Positions 17,955 to 27,032 of a stretch of DNA of 44,368 nucleotides are shown here, one piece after another (the stretch's first letter is position 1; each line of letters opens with the position of its first letter). The position numbers were made by a program, and so were the translations under genes. The stretch covers positions 1 through 44,368 of the forward strand of contig CAJVYU010000012.1 in assembly GCA_913009735.1 (NCBI GenBank), written 5' to 3'. This DNA is from an uncultured Fidelibacterota bacterium (lineage in GTDB: Bacteria > Fidelibacterota > Marinisomatia > Marinisomatales > TCS55). The notes beneath the pieces are model-generated. The model ran no database searches. It had not been told where the DNA came from and was given only the letters and a program-made list of their open reading frames with translations.

Positions 17955-19194
17955 TTTCCAGCAAATCCTAAAAGAATTATATAAGCTGCAACGCCTTGGA
18001 ATCAAAACAGGGCTTGAACATACAGAAAGGCTTTTAGACGCATGCGGTAACCCCCACAGAAAATTAAAGTTTATCCATGTAGCGGGGACGAATGGAAAGG
18101 GGTCTTCATGCGCGATGATTTTTTCAATTTTACGGGAAGCCGGGTTGAACGTCGGCTTATATACCTCACCCCATTTAATTCGTTTCAATGAGCGTATCCG
18201 GGTAAACGGTGTCCCAATTTCTGATGCCGCTATTGTGAAGTTTATGGACTTATTTTTTGATGATGTTAAAACGATTGAAAGTACATTTTTTGAAACAACC
18301 ACGGCCATGGCGCTTTGGTATTTTAATAACCAAAAAGTTGATTATGCTGTTATTGAAACCGGTCTGGGCGGGCGCCTGGATTCAACAAATGTGATTAATC
18401 CTGAAATTTCAGTTATCACAAAAGTGAGTGTGGATCATCGAGAAATATTGGGAGATGACATAAAAATAATTGCTCATGAAAAAGCTGGAATTATTAAAAA
18501 GGGAATTCCAGTGATAAGTTGCAGCCAATCGGAATCAGTTCAATCTGTTTTTAAAGAAAAAGCAAGGTTTGTCGGGACAGAGATCCAATTTGTTAAGGAA
18601 CCGGATCACTGCGAAGTTTCATTAGAGGGAACAACATTTACATGGTGTAACAAAATATTTACAACATCATTAATAGGCGCCCATCAAGCCGTTAATGCTT
18701 CTTTAGGGGTTGCTGCGGCAAGATTACTGATCCATCATATAACAAGAAGCCTGGTAAACAAAGGTTTGAAAAGGACACTCTGGCCCGGACGTTTTCAGGT
18801 ATTAACTTCAAATAATTCCATTATCTATGATGTGGCGCATAATGCGGATAGTGTCCATTGTACACTTAAGACAATAAGCTCTATTTTCAATACAAAACCG
18901 ATTGGTTTATTTGCATTAAAAAAAGATAAAGAATTATGTTCGATCGCTAAATCAATAAAAGGACATTTTGAAACTATTCTGACTTTTGACCATGAAAATG
19001 ATCTCCTAATGCGAGCGGTTGATTTGAGCGGTCTCTTAAAAGAATATAATATTAATGCTCAACCAATTAGTCGCTTAAGCGACTTTGTTTCTTTGGTCAA
19101 TAAAGATAACCCGGGGTTGATTTTTGGCTCACATTATATCGCAGAGCAAATATTTAAGCAATTTCATTTTTCCTTTGACAGGGGGCAGATTTAG
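17929..19194 (+). CDS. folC: Bifunctional folylpolyglutamate/dihydrofolate synthase
   Basis: An ATP-dependent ligase that adds glutamate to dihydropteroate and folates. It has 421 residues with the P-loop GTNGKGSS (53-60), a YTSPHLIRFNERIRVNG folate-binding region, ETGLGGRLDSTNVI and GPGRFQ-like WPGRFQV, plus YDVAHNADS in the C-terminal domain. The ATG at 17929 lies inside the end of murI; a second ATG at 17944 would remove five residues. The next gene, rho, begins 104 bases later after a weak hairpin. Confidence 0.95.
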   Translation: MSKQFMHSDFQQILKELYKLQRLGIKTGLEHTERLLDACGNPHRKLKFIHVAGTNGKGSSCAMIFSILREAGLNVGLYTSPHLIRFNERIRVNGVPISDAAIVKFMDLFFDDVKTIESTFFETTTAMALWYFNNQKVDYAVIETGLGGRLDSTNVINPEISVITKVSVDHREILGDDIKIIAHEKAGIIKKGIPVISCSQSESVQSVFKEKARFVGTEIQFVKEPDHCEVSLEGTTFTWCNKIFTTSLIGAHQAVNASLGVAAARLLIHHITRSLVNKGLKRTLWPGRFQVLTSNNSIIYDVAHNADSVHCTLKTISSIFNTKPIGLFALKKDKELCSIAKSIKGHFETILTFDHENDLLMRAVDLSGLLKEYNINAQPISRLSDFVSLVNKDNPGLIFGSHYIAEQIFKQFHFSFDRGQI

Positions 19195-19217
19195 AGTAAT
19201 TTCGCTCTTTCTAGAAG

Positions 19218-19231
19218 CCTGCTCCCGCAGG
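19218..19231 (+). terminator. Weak hairpin after folC
   Basis: CCTGC and GCAGG pair around TCCC, 24 bases after the folC stop, followed by an AT-rich but interrupted T tract. It is a possible weak terminator or leader hairpin of rho. Confidence 0.3.
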
Positions 19232-19298
19232 GATATATTTCAAAAAGAAAATTACATTAAATAATATACTATCATAATTCAATTGGAGTTATTTATAT

Positions 19299-20546
19299 AT
19301 GGATATTAATCAACTACAATCTCTAAATATAAAAGAGCTGGTAAAAATGGCCCAAGATTTAAAAATTCAGGGTTCATCCGGCATGAATAAGCAGGGATTA
19401 ATCATTAAAGTTCTCGAAGCACAAAACGAGAAAGAAGGCGTATTGCACGCCAGGGGTGTTCTTGAAGTATTAAACGAGGGATATGGTTTTTTGCGAAGCC
19501 CTGATTTTAATTATTTACCGGGTCAGGATGATATTTATGTAAGCCCGTCGCAGATTAAGCGTTTCGGTTTGAAAACCGGACACTCCGTTTATGGCCAAAT
19601 ACGTAAACCGAAGGATAAAGAACGATTCTATGCACTATTAAAACTGGAAACAGTAAATGATGAATCGCCGGATCAAGTAAAAAAAGGAATTCTGTTTGAT
19701 AATTTAACGCCTAAATATCCCGATGAAAAATTTAATCTCGAAACAGAGCCAAAAAATTTATCAACACGTATTATGGATTTAATTTCACCTATTGGAAAAG
19801 GGCAACGCGGATTAATTGTGGCTCAGCCGAAAACAGGAAAAACAGTTCTGCTGCAAAAGATTGCCAATTCTTTGTTGAAAAATCATCCGGAAGTCAAATT
19901 AATAATCCTATTAATCGACGAACGCCCGGAAGAAGTAACAGATATGAAACAGCAAGTAGAAGCTGAAGTGGTGAGTTCAACGTTTGATGAGCCGCCGGAA
20001 CGTCATGTGGCCGTTGCAGATATGGTGTTGCAGAAAGCCAGGCGCATGGTAGAGTATGGTCATGATGTCGTTATTTTACTTGACAGTCTTACACGCCTCG
20101 GCCGGGCCCATAATGCAGTTATTCCTCATAGTGGTAAAATATTATCAGGAGGCGTAGATTCAAATGCATTAAAAAAACCAAAACAATTTTTTGGTGCAGC
20201 AAGAAATACTGAAGAAAGCGGTAGCTTATCTATTATTGCTACCGCATTGATTGAGACTGGAAGCAGAATGGATGAAGTGATTTTTGAAGAGTTTAAAGGA
20301 ACGGGTAATATGGAGCTTGTTTTAGATCGTCGTTTAAGCGACCGCCGTATTTATCCTTCATTCGACATCATACGTTCTGGAACAAGAAAAGAAGAATTGC
20401 TATTAGATAAAAAAACGCTTGGAAGAATGTGGATATTAAGGAAACTTCTGAACGAGATGAACGTTATTGAAGCGATGGAATTTATGCTTACGAGAATGAA
20501 GCGGACCAAAAGCAATGAAGAATTTATGGAAACAATGAGTCAATAA
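19299..20546 (+). CDS. rho: Transcription termination factor Rho
   Basis: A hexameric RNA-dependent ATPase that terminates transcription. It has 415 residues, the canonical length without the long insertions found in some FCB relatives. The N-terminal Rho-N helix bundle starts at residue 1 ([18 protein letters not shown]). The cold-shock-like RNA-binding domain covers about 48-120 ([15 protein letters not shown]). Walker A is AQPKTGKT (175-182), Walker B is in [17 protein letters not shown], and the Q- and R-loop region is in [20 protein letters not shown]. It leads a block of translation and transcription genes; the next gene is the Cas6b-like protein 61 bases on. Confidence 0.98.
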   Translation: MDINQLQSLNIKELVKMAQDLKIQGSSGMNKQGLIIKVLEAQNEKEGVLHARGVLEVLNEGYGFLRSPDFNYLPGQDDIYVSPSQIKRFGLKTGHSVYGQIRKPKDKERFYALLKLETVNDESPDQVKKGILFDNLTPKYPDEKFNLETEPKNLSTRIMDLISPIGKGQRGLIVAQPKTGKTVLLQKIANSLLKNHPEVKLIILLIDERPEEVTDMKQQVEAEVVSSTFDEPPERHVAVADMVLQKARRMVEYGHDVVILLDSLTRLGRAHNAVIPHSGKILSGGVDSNALKKPKQFFGAARNTEESGSLSIIATALIETGSRMDEVIFEEFKGTGNMELVLDRRLSDRRIYPSFDIIRSGTRKEELLLDKKTLGRMWILRKLLNEMNVIEAMEFMLTRMKRTKSNEEFMETMSQ

Positions 20547-20556
20547 ATGTAACTTT

Positions 20557-20568
20557 ACCTTTAAAGGT
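20557..20568. repeat. Perfect 12-base palindrome between rho and the Cas6b-like gene
   Basis: ACCTTTAAAGGT is a perfect palindrome. The overlapping CTTTA-CCTT-TAAAG could form a small RNA hairpin in the leader of the downstream gene. It may be an operator, a weak terminator (followed by CCCTTTTATT) or chance. Confidence 0.35.
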
Positions 20569-20607
20569 GTAGCCCTTTTATTATAATTAGATTAATAAGG
20601 TGTAAAA

Positions 20608-21672
20608 ATGGAATATAGTAACAGTGAGGTGCGCACGGTTACAGTCCGTGTGTTAACGGATAAACCGGTTAGAAAAACCCCATATCAGGTTAAAGGTGTT
20701 TTTATGCGCCAATATCCTGATTTGGAAGTGATATCAATGATGGATGGAACATACCGGGACCAGTTCCTTTATCCCCGGGTGCAAGTAAAAATCCTGAATG
20801 AACAAATATATATTATTGGAATTCATGAAGGAGTGGATCCTGTTATTGAGATAGCTGACAGGCTCGACATTTTGGATTTTGGTAATATTACATTTCAGGT
20901 ATTTGATACCGAAGTAACCACCAACGCAGACCATTTCAGACAGGTTGACAGGTTGGTCAGATATCGTTTTCTGACCCCTTGGGTGGCATTAAACCAAACA
21001 ACGGGTAGTCGTTATCGATTCTTGAATAATATAGAACGATTAGCCTTCTTGAATCGACTTTTGGGTCAAAACATTGTGTTTTTAGCCCGCGAGATGGGCG
21101 TTGAGCTCAACGATAAAATCTTTACAAAAGTGAACTTAACATCCATGTTCCCCAAGCCGGTTGATGAACGCTTTTGGGGAGCCTTCTCAGGTGAATTCCG
21201 GACGAACTTTCTTCTTCCGAATTATATGGGTATCGGGAATGGAATTACGCGCGGTTATGGTGCGTTATATGGTATGTTTAATCCTAAATCATTTCAATTC
21301 GATCTGGATGAGTTGGATGATAAAATGGAAGAAAAAGATATCGAAGAAAAAATGGCCTTTGCAGAATCAGAGCTTGAAGGTGTTTCTATGAAAGATGTTC
21401 CGAAACCAAGGCGAAATAGAGTCAAAAAAGAAACGATAGAAAAAAAGCCGGAAAAAAAGCCTGACAAGAAATCTGACAAGAAATCAGAAAAAAAGCCGGA
21501 AAAAAAGCCAAGGAAAAAACCTGTCAGGAAAAGCAGTAAAAAAGTGCTTACTGAAGAATTTGAGATAGAACTAGAGGATTCATTTTCTGAAATAGATGTA
21601 TCGGAGGATGTTGCTCCTGAAGATGCAAAGTTCAACAGTCCTGAGTTTCATAAAAAACAGCATAAATTATAA
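20608..21672 (+). CDS. Cas6b-like RAMP-fold protein with lysine-rich tail, outside any CRISPR locus
   Basis: A 354-residue protein. Residues about 8-225 follow the Cas6b layout. The family's YPLxQYK...IGEGV block is matched by YPRVQVKILNEQIYIIGIHE (55-74). Next come RYRFLTPWVALNQ (118-130), the helix LAFLNRLLGQNIVFLAREMG (145-164), and the C-terminal glycine-rich loop NYMGIGNGITRGYGAL (205-220) preceded by GEFRTNFLLP. Cas6 enzymes bind and cut CRISPR repeat RNA. Here the His-rich segment expected just before the YP block is MMDGTYRDQFL (44-54), without histidine, and the usual lysine in the loop is asparagine, so cleavage may be lost. Residues 226-265 are acidic, 270-312 repeat K-K-P-E units, and 315-342 are acidic again. 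It sits between rho and aspC, whose ATG follows its stop directly. Fold assignment is by pattern, not search. Confidence 0.7.
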   Translation: MEYSNSEVRTVTVRVLTDKPVRKTPYQVKGVFMRQYPDLEVISMMDGTYRDQFLYPRVQVKILNEQIYIIGIHEGVDPVIEIADRLDILDFGNITFQVFDTEVTTNADHFRQVDRLVRYRFLTPWVALNQTTGSRYRFLNNIERLAFLNRLLGQNIVFLAREMGVELNDKIFTKVNLTSMFPKPVDERFWGAFSGEFRTNFLLPNYMGIGNGITRGYGALYGMFNPKSFQFDLDELDDKMEEKDIEEKMAFAESELEGVSMKDVPKPRRNRVKKETIEKKPEKKPDKKSDKKSEKKPEKKPRKKPVRKSSKKVLTEEFEIELEDSFSEIDVSEDVAPEDAKFNSPEFHKKQHKL

Positions 21673-22884
21673 ATGAAATCCCATACTGTTCAGTTTGCAA
21701 ACCGCGTTGCGCGGGTAAAGCCTTCGTTTACCCTTGAAATGGCTTCCAGAGCTGCAGAGATGCGCTCTCAGGGTATTAGCGTCATCAATTTTAGTGTTGG
21801 CGAACCTGATTTCAATACACCGGAACATATCATTGCCGCCGGGAAAGTGGCAATGGATGAAGGGTATACAAAATATACAGCAGGTTCCGGTATGATAGAA
21901 CTGCGGCAAGCCATTTGTGATAAACTAAAACGTGAAAACGGGATAGATTATACACCAAGTGAAATACTGGTTTCTAATGGCGAAAAGCAAAGTTTGTATA
22001 ATGCTTGCCAAGTTCTTTTTGACCAGGGGGATGAAGTGGTGGTTTTCGCACCTTATTGGGTATCCTTTCCAGAATTTGTACGATTGGCGGATGCTGAGCC
22101 TATTATTGTTAACACGCTTTCCCATAAGCAGTTTGAAGCAGATTTTGATGATTTGGAAAAGAAAACAACGGAAAATATTAAAGGTGTTATTGTTAATTCC
22201 CCCTCAAATCCAACAGGGGGAGTCTGGAGCTCCGAAGCATTAATTAAGTTATTGAAATATGCAGTAAAACGTAATTGGACTGTCATTTCCGATGAATGTT
22301 ATGAACGCCTGATTTTTGACGGAGAATTTGTCAGCGCTGAAAAACTGAACCGTAATCATAACATTGGCGCAAGAGTGATCACGTGTATGAGTCTTTCGAA
22401 AACATATGCTATGACCGGTTGGCGGATTGGCTACGCTGCAGGAGATGTGGCGATTATTAAGGCTATGAGCAAGATTCAGGGGCAGGCTACATCCTGCGCT
22501 AATTCCATTGGTCAACGGGCAGCGATTGCAGCGCTAACAGGGGATCAACAGCCCGTGGAAGAAATGAGGATGAAATTTAGAAAACGCCGTGATTTGATGG
22601 TCGGCTTGTTGAATGAAATCCCGAATATAACGTGTGCGGTGCCCGGAGGAGCATTTTATACCTTCCCCGATTTTTCTTATTATATAGGAAAAAGTGCCAA
22701 CGGGAAAACAATTCAGGATTCTTTCGATATGAGTGACTATATATTAAATTCAGAATCTGTAGTAACAGTACCTGGGGATGGTTTTGGTGCGCCAGGGCAT
22801 ATAAGATTTTCGTGCGCCACAGATAGGGATACAATTAGAAAAGGAATATCCAAAGTGGCGAATGCATTAAAACAATTGGATTAA
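21673..22884 (+). CDS. aspC: Aspartate aminotransferase-like PLP enzyme (class I)
   Basis: A fold-type I aminotransferase of 403 residues, close to the thermophile-type aspartate/prephenate aminotransferases. Visible features are INFSVGEPDFNTPEHI, KYTAGSGMIELRQAI, NSPSNPTGGVW, SDECYERLIFDG and the PLP-binding lysine K243 in MSLSKTYAMTGWRIGY. The substrate-binding arginine is in GHIRFSCA near the C-terminus. It probably makes aspartate or related amino acids; exact specificity is not set by sequence here. It begins on the base after the stop of the Cas6b-like gene, so they are surely co-transcribed. rpmE follows after 12 bases. Confidence 0.93.
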   Translation: MKSHTVQFANRVARVKPSFTLEMASRAAEMRSQGISVINFSVGEPDFNTPEHIIAAGKVAMDEGYTKYTAGSGMIELRQAICDKLKRENGIDYTPSEILVSNGEKQSLYNACQVLFDQGDEVVVFAPYWVSFPEFVRLADAEPIIVNTLSHKQFEADFDDLEKKTTENIKGVIVNSPSNPTGGVWSSEALIKLLKYAVKRNWTVISDECYERLIFDGEFVSAEKLNRNHNIGARVITCMSLSKTYAMTGWRIGYAAGDVAIIKAMSKIQGQATSCANSIGQRAAIAALTGDQQPVEEMRMKFRKRRDLMVGLLNEIPNITCAVPGGAFYTFPDFSYYIGKSANGKTIQDSFDMSDYILNSESVVTVPGDGFGAPGHIRFSCATDRDTIRKGISKVANALKQLD

Positions 22885-22896
22885 AGGAGTTTTATT

Positions 22897-23103
22897 ATGA
22901 AACAGGGAATCCATCCCGAATATAAACTTGGCAAAGTAACATGTGCTTGCGGTCATTCATTTGAAGTGTATAGCGCTTTGGGTGACCAGCGCATTGATAT
23001 CTGCTCTGTTTGCCATCCTTTCTTTTCAGGAAAGCAGAAATTGGTAGACACAGCCGGACGTATTGAAAAGTTTAAAGCGAAATATGCAAAAACCGCCCAG
23101 TAA
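22897..23103 (+). CDS. rpmE: 50S ribosomal protein L31 (zinc-binding form)
   Basis: A 68-residue ribosomal protein. The four zinc ligands C16, C18, C36 and C39 ([10 protein letters not shown] and [10 protein letters not shown]) place it in the C+ class. The KQGIHPEY start and [17 protein letters not shown] block are characteristic. A good ribosome site (AAAGGAG) lies ahead of the ATG. A strong terminator follows 17 bases after the stop, closing the rho-Cas6b-aspC-rpmE group. Confidence 0.97.
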   Translation: MKQGIHPEYKLGKVTCACGHSFEVYSALGDQRIDICSVCHPFFSGKQKLVDTAGRIEKFKAKYAKTAQ

Positions 23104-23120
23104 CTAACTATTTAAATATC

Positions 23121-23162
23121 ATGGCTCCACATACAGGTTTATCTGGATGGAGCCATTTTTTT
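23121..23162 (+). terminator. Rho-independent terminator after rpmE
   Basis: ATGGCTCCA (23121-23129) pairs perfectly with TGGAGCCAT (23148-23156) and is followed by seven T. The first ATG of the open frame reading into the DUF1385 gene lies inside this stem and is not a real start. Confidence 0.9.
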
Positions 23163-23213
23163 GCCCATGAAACATTTGAGAACCCCTTGAAAAACTTAAT
23201 GCACAAACTCACC

Positions 23214-23262
23214 CGCGTTCCTGCCCGACTACGCTGCGCCTTCGTCGGACTCGCGGCGGACA
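23214..23262. repeat. GC-rich repeat-like palindrome in an AT-rich gap
   Basis: A GC-rich patch stands out between the rpmE terminator and the DUF1385 gene. It contains CCGAC (23225-23229) pairing with GTCGG (23244-23248) around CTGCGCC, then CGCGGCGGAC. The base composition contrasts sharply with the flanks. It resembles dispersed intergenic hairpin repeats seen in many FCB draft genomes. No second full copy occurs in this window. Confidence 0.4.
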
Positions 23263-23330
23263 AGTTAAAAAGTTTAAGTCTTTTTTCTTCACACATAAAG
23301 TTTATCAAAGGATTCGCATTATTAACATTA

Positions 23331-24266
23331 ATGAAACCGTCCATTCTTGTTGGTGGTCAAGCCGTTATAGAAGGGGTCATGATGCGCGTACCGGGAGCGT
23401 ATGCAACTGCTGTGCGCGATCCTGAAGGGAATATACATATAGATAAACATGGTTTTACGTCGCGAGTGGAATCATCTGCTTTTTGGAAAAAACCTATACT
23501 CCGCGGCATAATGGCCTTATTTGAATCCATGAAAATGGGTATGTCTACGTTACAATGGTCAGTAGATATAGCCATGCCGGAAGAAGCAGAGAACCCCCCG
23601 GGAAAACTGACAAATTTCTTTTCAATGTTATTTGCCATTGGTCTAGCTATAATTATGTTTATCGTAGCTCCCCTATGGATTACAACCTGGTTGTTGGATA
23701 TTGAACGGGAAGCACTGTTTTTTAACTTGGTTGCAGGATGTTTCCGGATCTCGTTTTTCATACTATATTTATTAGCCATTTCCATGATGAAAGATATTAA
23801 GCGTCTTTTCTGTTATCATGGAGCAGAACATCGTGTTGTGTTTAATTTTGAATCAGGAAAAACTGTTAATATAGAAAACGCTCAGTCATTTCCGACTCAT
23901 CATCCCCGTTGCGGAACCAGTTTTTTATTCATTGTATTGTTGTCAGCAATTCTTGTTTTTGCCCTTATTGATACAATTATAATAGCTATACTTGGTAAAA
24001 TAACTATTTTGTATCGTATTGCATTTCATTTACCCTTAATACCTTTGGTGGCGGGGATATCCTATGAAATCATTAAGATCACAGCCAAAAAAGATAAAAA
24101 CCTATTCTTTCGTGCCTTGAGAACCCCCGGTCTGTGGTTGCAACGCATTACCACTCAACCGCCGGACGATGAAATGGTTGATGTGGCTATAACTGCTTTA
24201 AAAAATGCCTTTGGTGATAAGTATGATGAGATGACGGGAAAAAAATACACGGCAGAAGCTATCTGA
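23331..24266 (+). CDS. DUF1385 membrane protein (YqhQ-like)
   Basis: From the ATG at 23331 the product is 311 residues and starts with the family opening [19 protein letters not shown]. An upstream ATG at 23121 in the same frame is rejected because it lies in a terminator. There are about four to five membrane segments (about 101-130, 137-160, 200-230 and 236-256). The DUF1385 core [16 protein letters not shown] and [14 protein letters not shown], with possible metal-binding His and Cys residues, is intact. Its function is not established. It overlaps prfA by one base (TGATG); DUF1385 genes commonly lie beside rpmE, prfA and prmC in other bacteria. Confidence 0.9.
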   Translation: MKPSILVGGQAVIEGVMMRVPGAYATAVRDPEGNIHIDKHGFTSRVESSAFWKKPILRGIMALFESMKMGMSTLQWSVDIAMPEEAENPPGKLTNFFSMLFAIGLAIIMFIVAPLWITTWLLDIEREALFFNLVAGCFRISFFILYLLAISMMKDIKRLFCYHGAEHRVVFNFESGKTVNIENAQSFPTHHPRCGTSFLFIVLLSAILVFALIDTIIIAILGKITILYRIAFHLPLIPLVAGISYEIIKITAKKDKNLFFRALRTPGLWLQRITTQPPDDEMVDVAITALKNAFGDKYDEMTGKKYTAEAI

Positions 24267-25327
24267 TGAAAGATAAAATCAAAACAATCATAGCTCGATA
24301 TGATGAATTGAACCAGTTGTTAACGGAACCTTCGGTAATGAATAATCAGGACAAGTTAAAAGAAACAGCCCGGGAACATAGCCAATTAGCCGATATAGTG
24401 GAAAAAGGAAGGAAATATTTATCTGTTTATCAACAAATTGAAGACGATGAAGAAATTCTCGCGGGTGACGATGCTGATTTGAAAGAAATTGTACAGGAAG
24501 AATTGGCTGATTTAAAAGAACAAAAAAACACACTGGAAGCTGGATTAAAGGTTCTGCTTTTGCCAAAAGACCCGAATGATGATAAAAACACCATTGTTGA
24601 AATCCGTGCAGGAACAGGCGGTGAGGAAGCAGCGTTATTTGCAGCTGACTTATATCGCATGTATATCCATTTTGCAGAACGGAACAATTGGGTGAGCGAA
24701 GTAATGAATGTAAACGAAACAGGTATTGGCGGTTATAAGGAAATCATTTTTTCCATGGCGGGTAAGGGCGCTTTTGGATTAATGAAATATGAAAGTGGTG
24801 TCCATCGTGTCCAGCGCGTTCCCAAAACCGAAGCCGGGGGCCGCGTTCATACATCGGCTGCAACAGTAGCTGTCCTGCCTGAAGCTGAAGAAGCAGAAAT
24901 AGATATCAATGAAAATGACTTAAAAATTGATACTTTCCGAGCCAGTGGTGCAGGGGGTCAGCATGTAAATAAAACAGAATCTGCCATACGCATTACCCAT
25001 CTCCCATCGGGTTTGGTCGTATCATGCCAGGATGAAAAATCCCAGCATCAAAACCGCTTATTAGCCATGAAAGTGCTACGCTCAAGATTATTGGCACAAG
25101 AACAAGGACGGTTGGCTCAAGAACGGGCCGATGTCCGCAAATCTATGGTGTCAACAGGTGACCGCTCTGCAAAAATCCGCACATATAATTATTCTCAAGG
25201 ACGCATTACGGATCATCGAATCAATTATACGGCATATAATTTGGAAGATGTACTGAATGGAAACATGATGGAATTGATTGAACAATTAAAACTTGCGGAA
25301 CAGCAGGAGCTATTGGCTGGGGACTGA
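24266..25327 (+). CDS. prfA: Peptide chain release factor 1
   Basis: RF1 ends translation at UAA and UAG. It has 353 residues with the peptidyl-hydrolysis motif G230-G231-Q232 in [15 protein letters not shown]. The codon-recognition region contains [20 protein letters not shown], which carries the RF1-type stop-recognition loop (a PxT tripeptide-like position). It overlaps both neighbours by TGATG junctions, coupling it to prmC, the enzyme that methylates its GGQ glutamine. Confidence 0.97.
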   Translation: MKDKIKTIIARYDELNQLLTEPSVMNNQDKLKETAREHSQLADIVEKGRKYLSVYQQIEDDEEILAGDDADLKEIVQEELADLKEQKNTLEAGLKVLLLPKDPNDDKNTIVEIRAGTGGEEAALFAADLYRMYIHFAERNNWVSEVMNVNETGIGGYKEIIFSMAGKGAFGLMKYESGVHRVQRVPKTEAGGRVHTSAATVAVLPEAEEAEIDINENDLKIDTFRASGAGGQHVNKTESAIRITHLPSGLVVSCQDEKSQHQNRLLAMKVLRSRLLAQEQGRLAQERADVRKSMVSTGDRSAKIRTYNYSQGRITDHRINYTAYNLEDVLNGNMMELIEQLKLAEQQELLAGD

Positions 25328-26190
25328 TGACCCCGGTTCCCACAGACAATCAAATCAAAAACTGGCTGGATTGGTCAGCGGATCAACTGTCGTCTATTAT
25401 TGATGATCCAAGGCAAGAAGCCAAATGGCTTTTATCGGCGATGCTCAATTGTAATCTTTCAGAACTTCAGTTATACCATTCAGAAATATCAAAAGAATCA
25501 GCTGAAAAATTTGAACAATGGATTAAAAGACGCTCTGCCAACGAGCCGGCACAATATATTGCCGGCTGGACAGAATTTTACGGAAGACGATTTAACGTAA
25601 CCAAAGATGTATTGATCCCCAGACAGGAAACAGAACGCTTGGTTGATGTAGCCATTTATACATTTCAAGAATTGGATCATCCGCGATTGATAGATATTGG
25701 TACCGGATCAGGATGCATTGCCATATCCGTTGCAGCCGAATTGCCGCATGCGGATGTTAAAGGACAGGATATTTCATTAACATCCCTAGCCATTGCCGGG
25801 GAAAATGCAGCGTTGAACAAATTATCCAATGTAACATTCGTGCAATCTGACTTTCTAAACGATTATCCCCCGCGACCGATCTACAATGGATTACTTATGA
25901 ACCCGCCGTATATTCCTGAAGATGAAATGGATTCTCTCATGGCAATAGTTCGAGACAATGAACCTGTACAAGCGCTTACAGATCATCATGATGGTCTCAC
26001 ATTTTATAGACATTTAGCAAAATATGCCGAGAAATGGGTTTTTTCCGGAGGTTGGTTAATTGTGGAAGTTGGACTGGGAGATCATCCTCAAAAAGCGGCT
26101 GATTATTTTCGGACAAATAATTTTAGTCAATTGGAATTCATTGCTGATTTTAATGGAGATAACCGGGTATTAAAAGTACAAGTCCAATGA
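25327..26190 (+). CDS. prmC: Release factor glutamine N5-methyltransferase
   Basis: This enzyme methylates the glutamine of the GGQ motif in release factors using S-adenosylmethionine. It has 287 residues: an N-terminal helical domain (about 1-80), the SAM-binding LIDIGTGSGCIAIS (about 120-133), and the catalytic NPPY at 192-195 in LLMNPPYIPEDE. PRQETERLV is also typical. It follows prfA directly and overlaps the prenyltransferase gene by 4 bases. Confidence 0.97.
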   Translation: MTPVPTDNQIKNWLDWSADQLSSIIDDPRQEAKWLLSAMLNCNLSELQLYHSEISKESAEKFEQWIKRRSANEPAQYIAGWTEFYGRRFNVTKDVLIPRQETERLVDVAIYTFQELDHPRLIDIGTGSGCIAISVAAELPHADVKGQDISLTSLAIAGENAALNKLSNVTFVQSDFLNDYPPRPIYNGLLMNPPYIPEDEMDSLMAIVRDNEPVQALTDHHDGLTFYRHLAKYAEKWVFSGGWLIVEVGLGDHPQKAADYFRTNNFSQLEFIADFNGDNRVLKVQVQ

Positions 26191-27032
26191 AATCGCTCTG
26201 GTGGCATATCAAGTTATTACGCCCGTTGAATCTTTTAACCGGAGCGTTTGCCATAGTCGTTAGTGCCGGCATCATGAATAGTTTGTATGAAATACAAACA
26301 TTGTTAATAACCATTTGTGTTGTTGTGTTTTACAATGCCGCTGCCAATGCATACAATGATGTGAAAGATTATAAAACGGATGTAGTAAATCAACCTAAAA
26401 GGCCTTTGGTCACGGGGCATGTAGAAATTAACACAGCCATGTCCATGGCAATTATTTTTTTTGGGATTGGCAGTGTATTTGCTTTTGGGTTACCAATAAT
26501 TGCCCGCATCATTGCAATCGGAGTTTCTATGCCCATTATGATTATTTACAGCAAAAGCCTGAAAGGGACACCATTACTCGGAAATGCAACCGTGGCTTTC
26601 ATTTTAGGACTGGCATTTATTTTTGCCGGAGCGGCATTTAATCGTATGGGACCAATGGTTATACCGGCTTTGCTGGCGTTTGGACTCACCTTTGTCCGGG
26701 AACTGGTAAAAGATATGGCGGACATTGAAGGAGATACAAAAGCCGGATTGAATACATTTCCTGTAAAATTTGGAATGCATAAATCAGGTTACGTTGCCAT
26801 CGCCGCGGCATTCATCATCGGGCTGGGTTCGCTGGTTCCTTTTTTTAAGGGATATTATGGACTCCCATATTTGATTATTCTTGTTTTAGGTGTGGAAATA
26901 CCATTGGCAATGATCGTATTTTCGTTTCTGAAATCGCCTGAAATTGAACAGGCAAAACGATTTTCCGGGGTATTAAAATTCAGTACAATTGCAGGATTAA
27001 TGGCCTTTTTTATAGATAATTATGTCAGTTGA
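26187..27032 (+). CDS. UbiA-family prenyltransferase, candidate digeranylgeranylglyceryl-phosphate synthase
   Basis: An integral-membrane prenyltransferase of 281 residues with about eight to nine helices. The two aspartate motifs that bind Mg-diphosphate are clear: NDVKDYKTDVVNQPKRPL (57-74, with D58, D61 and D65) and VKDMADIEGDTKAG (about 175-188). The NQPKRPLVTG form and the short length are typical of the branch annotated as geranylgeranylglycerol-phosphate geranylgeranyltransferase, the second ether-bond enzyme of archaeal-type lipids. FCB bacteria are reported to carry such genes. Other UbiA roles (menaquinone, heme or chlorophyll-type) remain possible. It sits between prmC and dnaE with overlaps on both sides. 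Confidence 0.8.
   Translation: MKSLWWHIKLLRPLNLLTGAFAIVVSAGIMNSLYEIQTLLITICVVVFYNAAANAYNDVKDYKTDVVNQPKRPLVTGHVEINTAMSMAIIFFGIGSVFAFGLPIIARIIAIGVSMPIMIIYSKSLKGTPLLGNATVAFILGLAFIFAGAAFNRMGPMVIPALLAFGLTFVRELVKDMADIEGDTKAGLNTFPVKFGMHKSGYVAIAAAFIIGLGSLVPFFKGYYGLPYLIILVLGVEIPLAMIVFSFLKSPEIEQAKRFSGVLKFSTIAGLMAFFIDNYVS

Noticed and set aside
21294..21635. 113-residue Ser/Phe-rich open frame antisense to the Cas6b-like tail
   Set aside because: The low-complexity composition is the complement of the lysine-rich repeat and has no support of its own.
20608..21672. A CRISPR-Cas locus around the Cas6b-like gene
   Set aside because: No direct-repeat array and no other cas gene was found on either side within the window.
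23121..23330. 70-residue N-terminal extension of the DUF1385 protein
   Set aside because: Its ATG lies within the rpmE terminator stem and it covers a repeat-like patch; the family start is at 23331.
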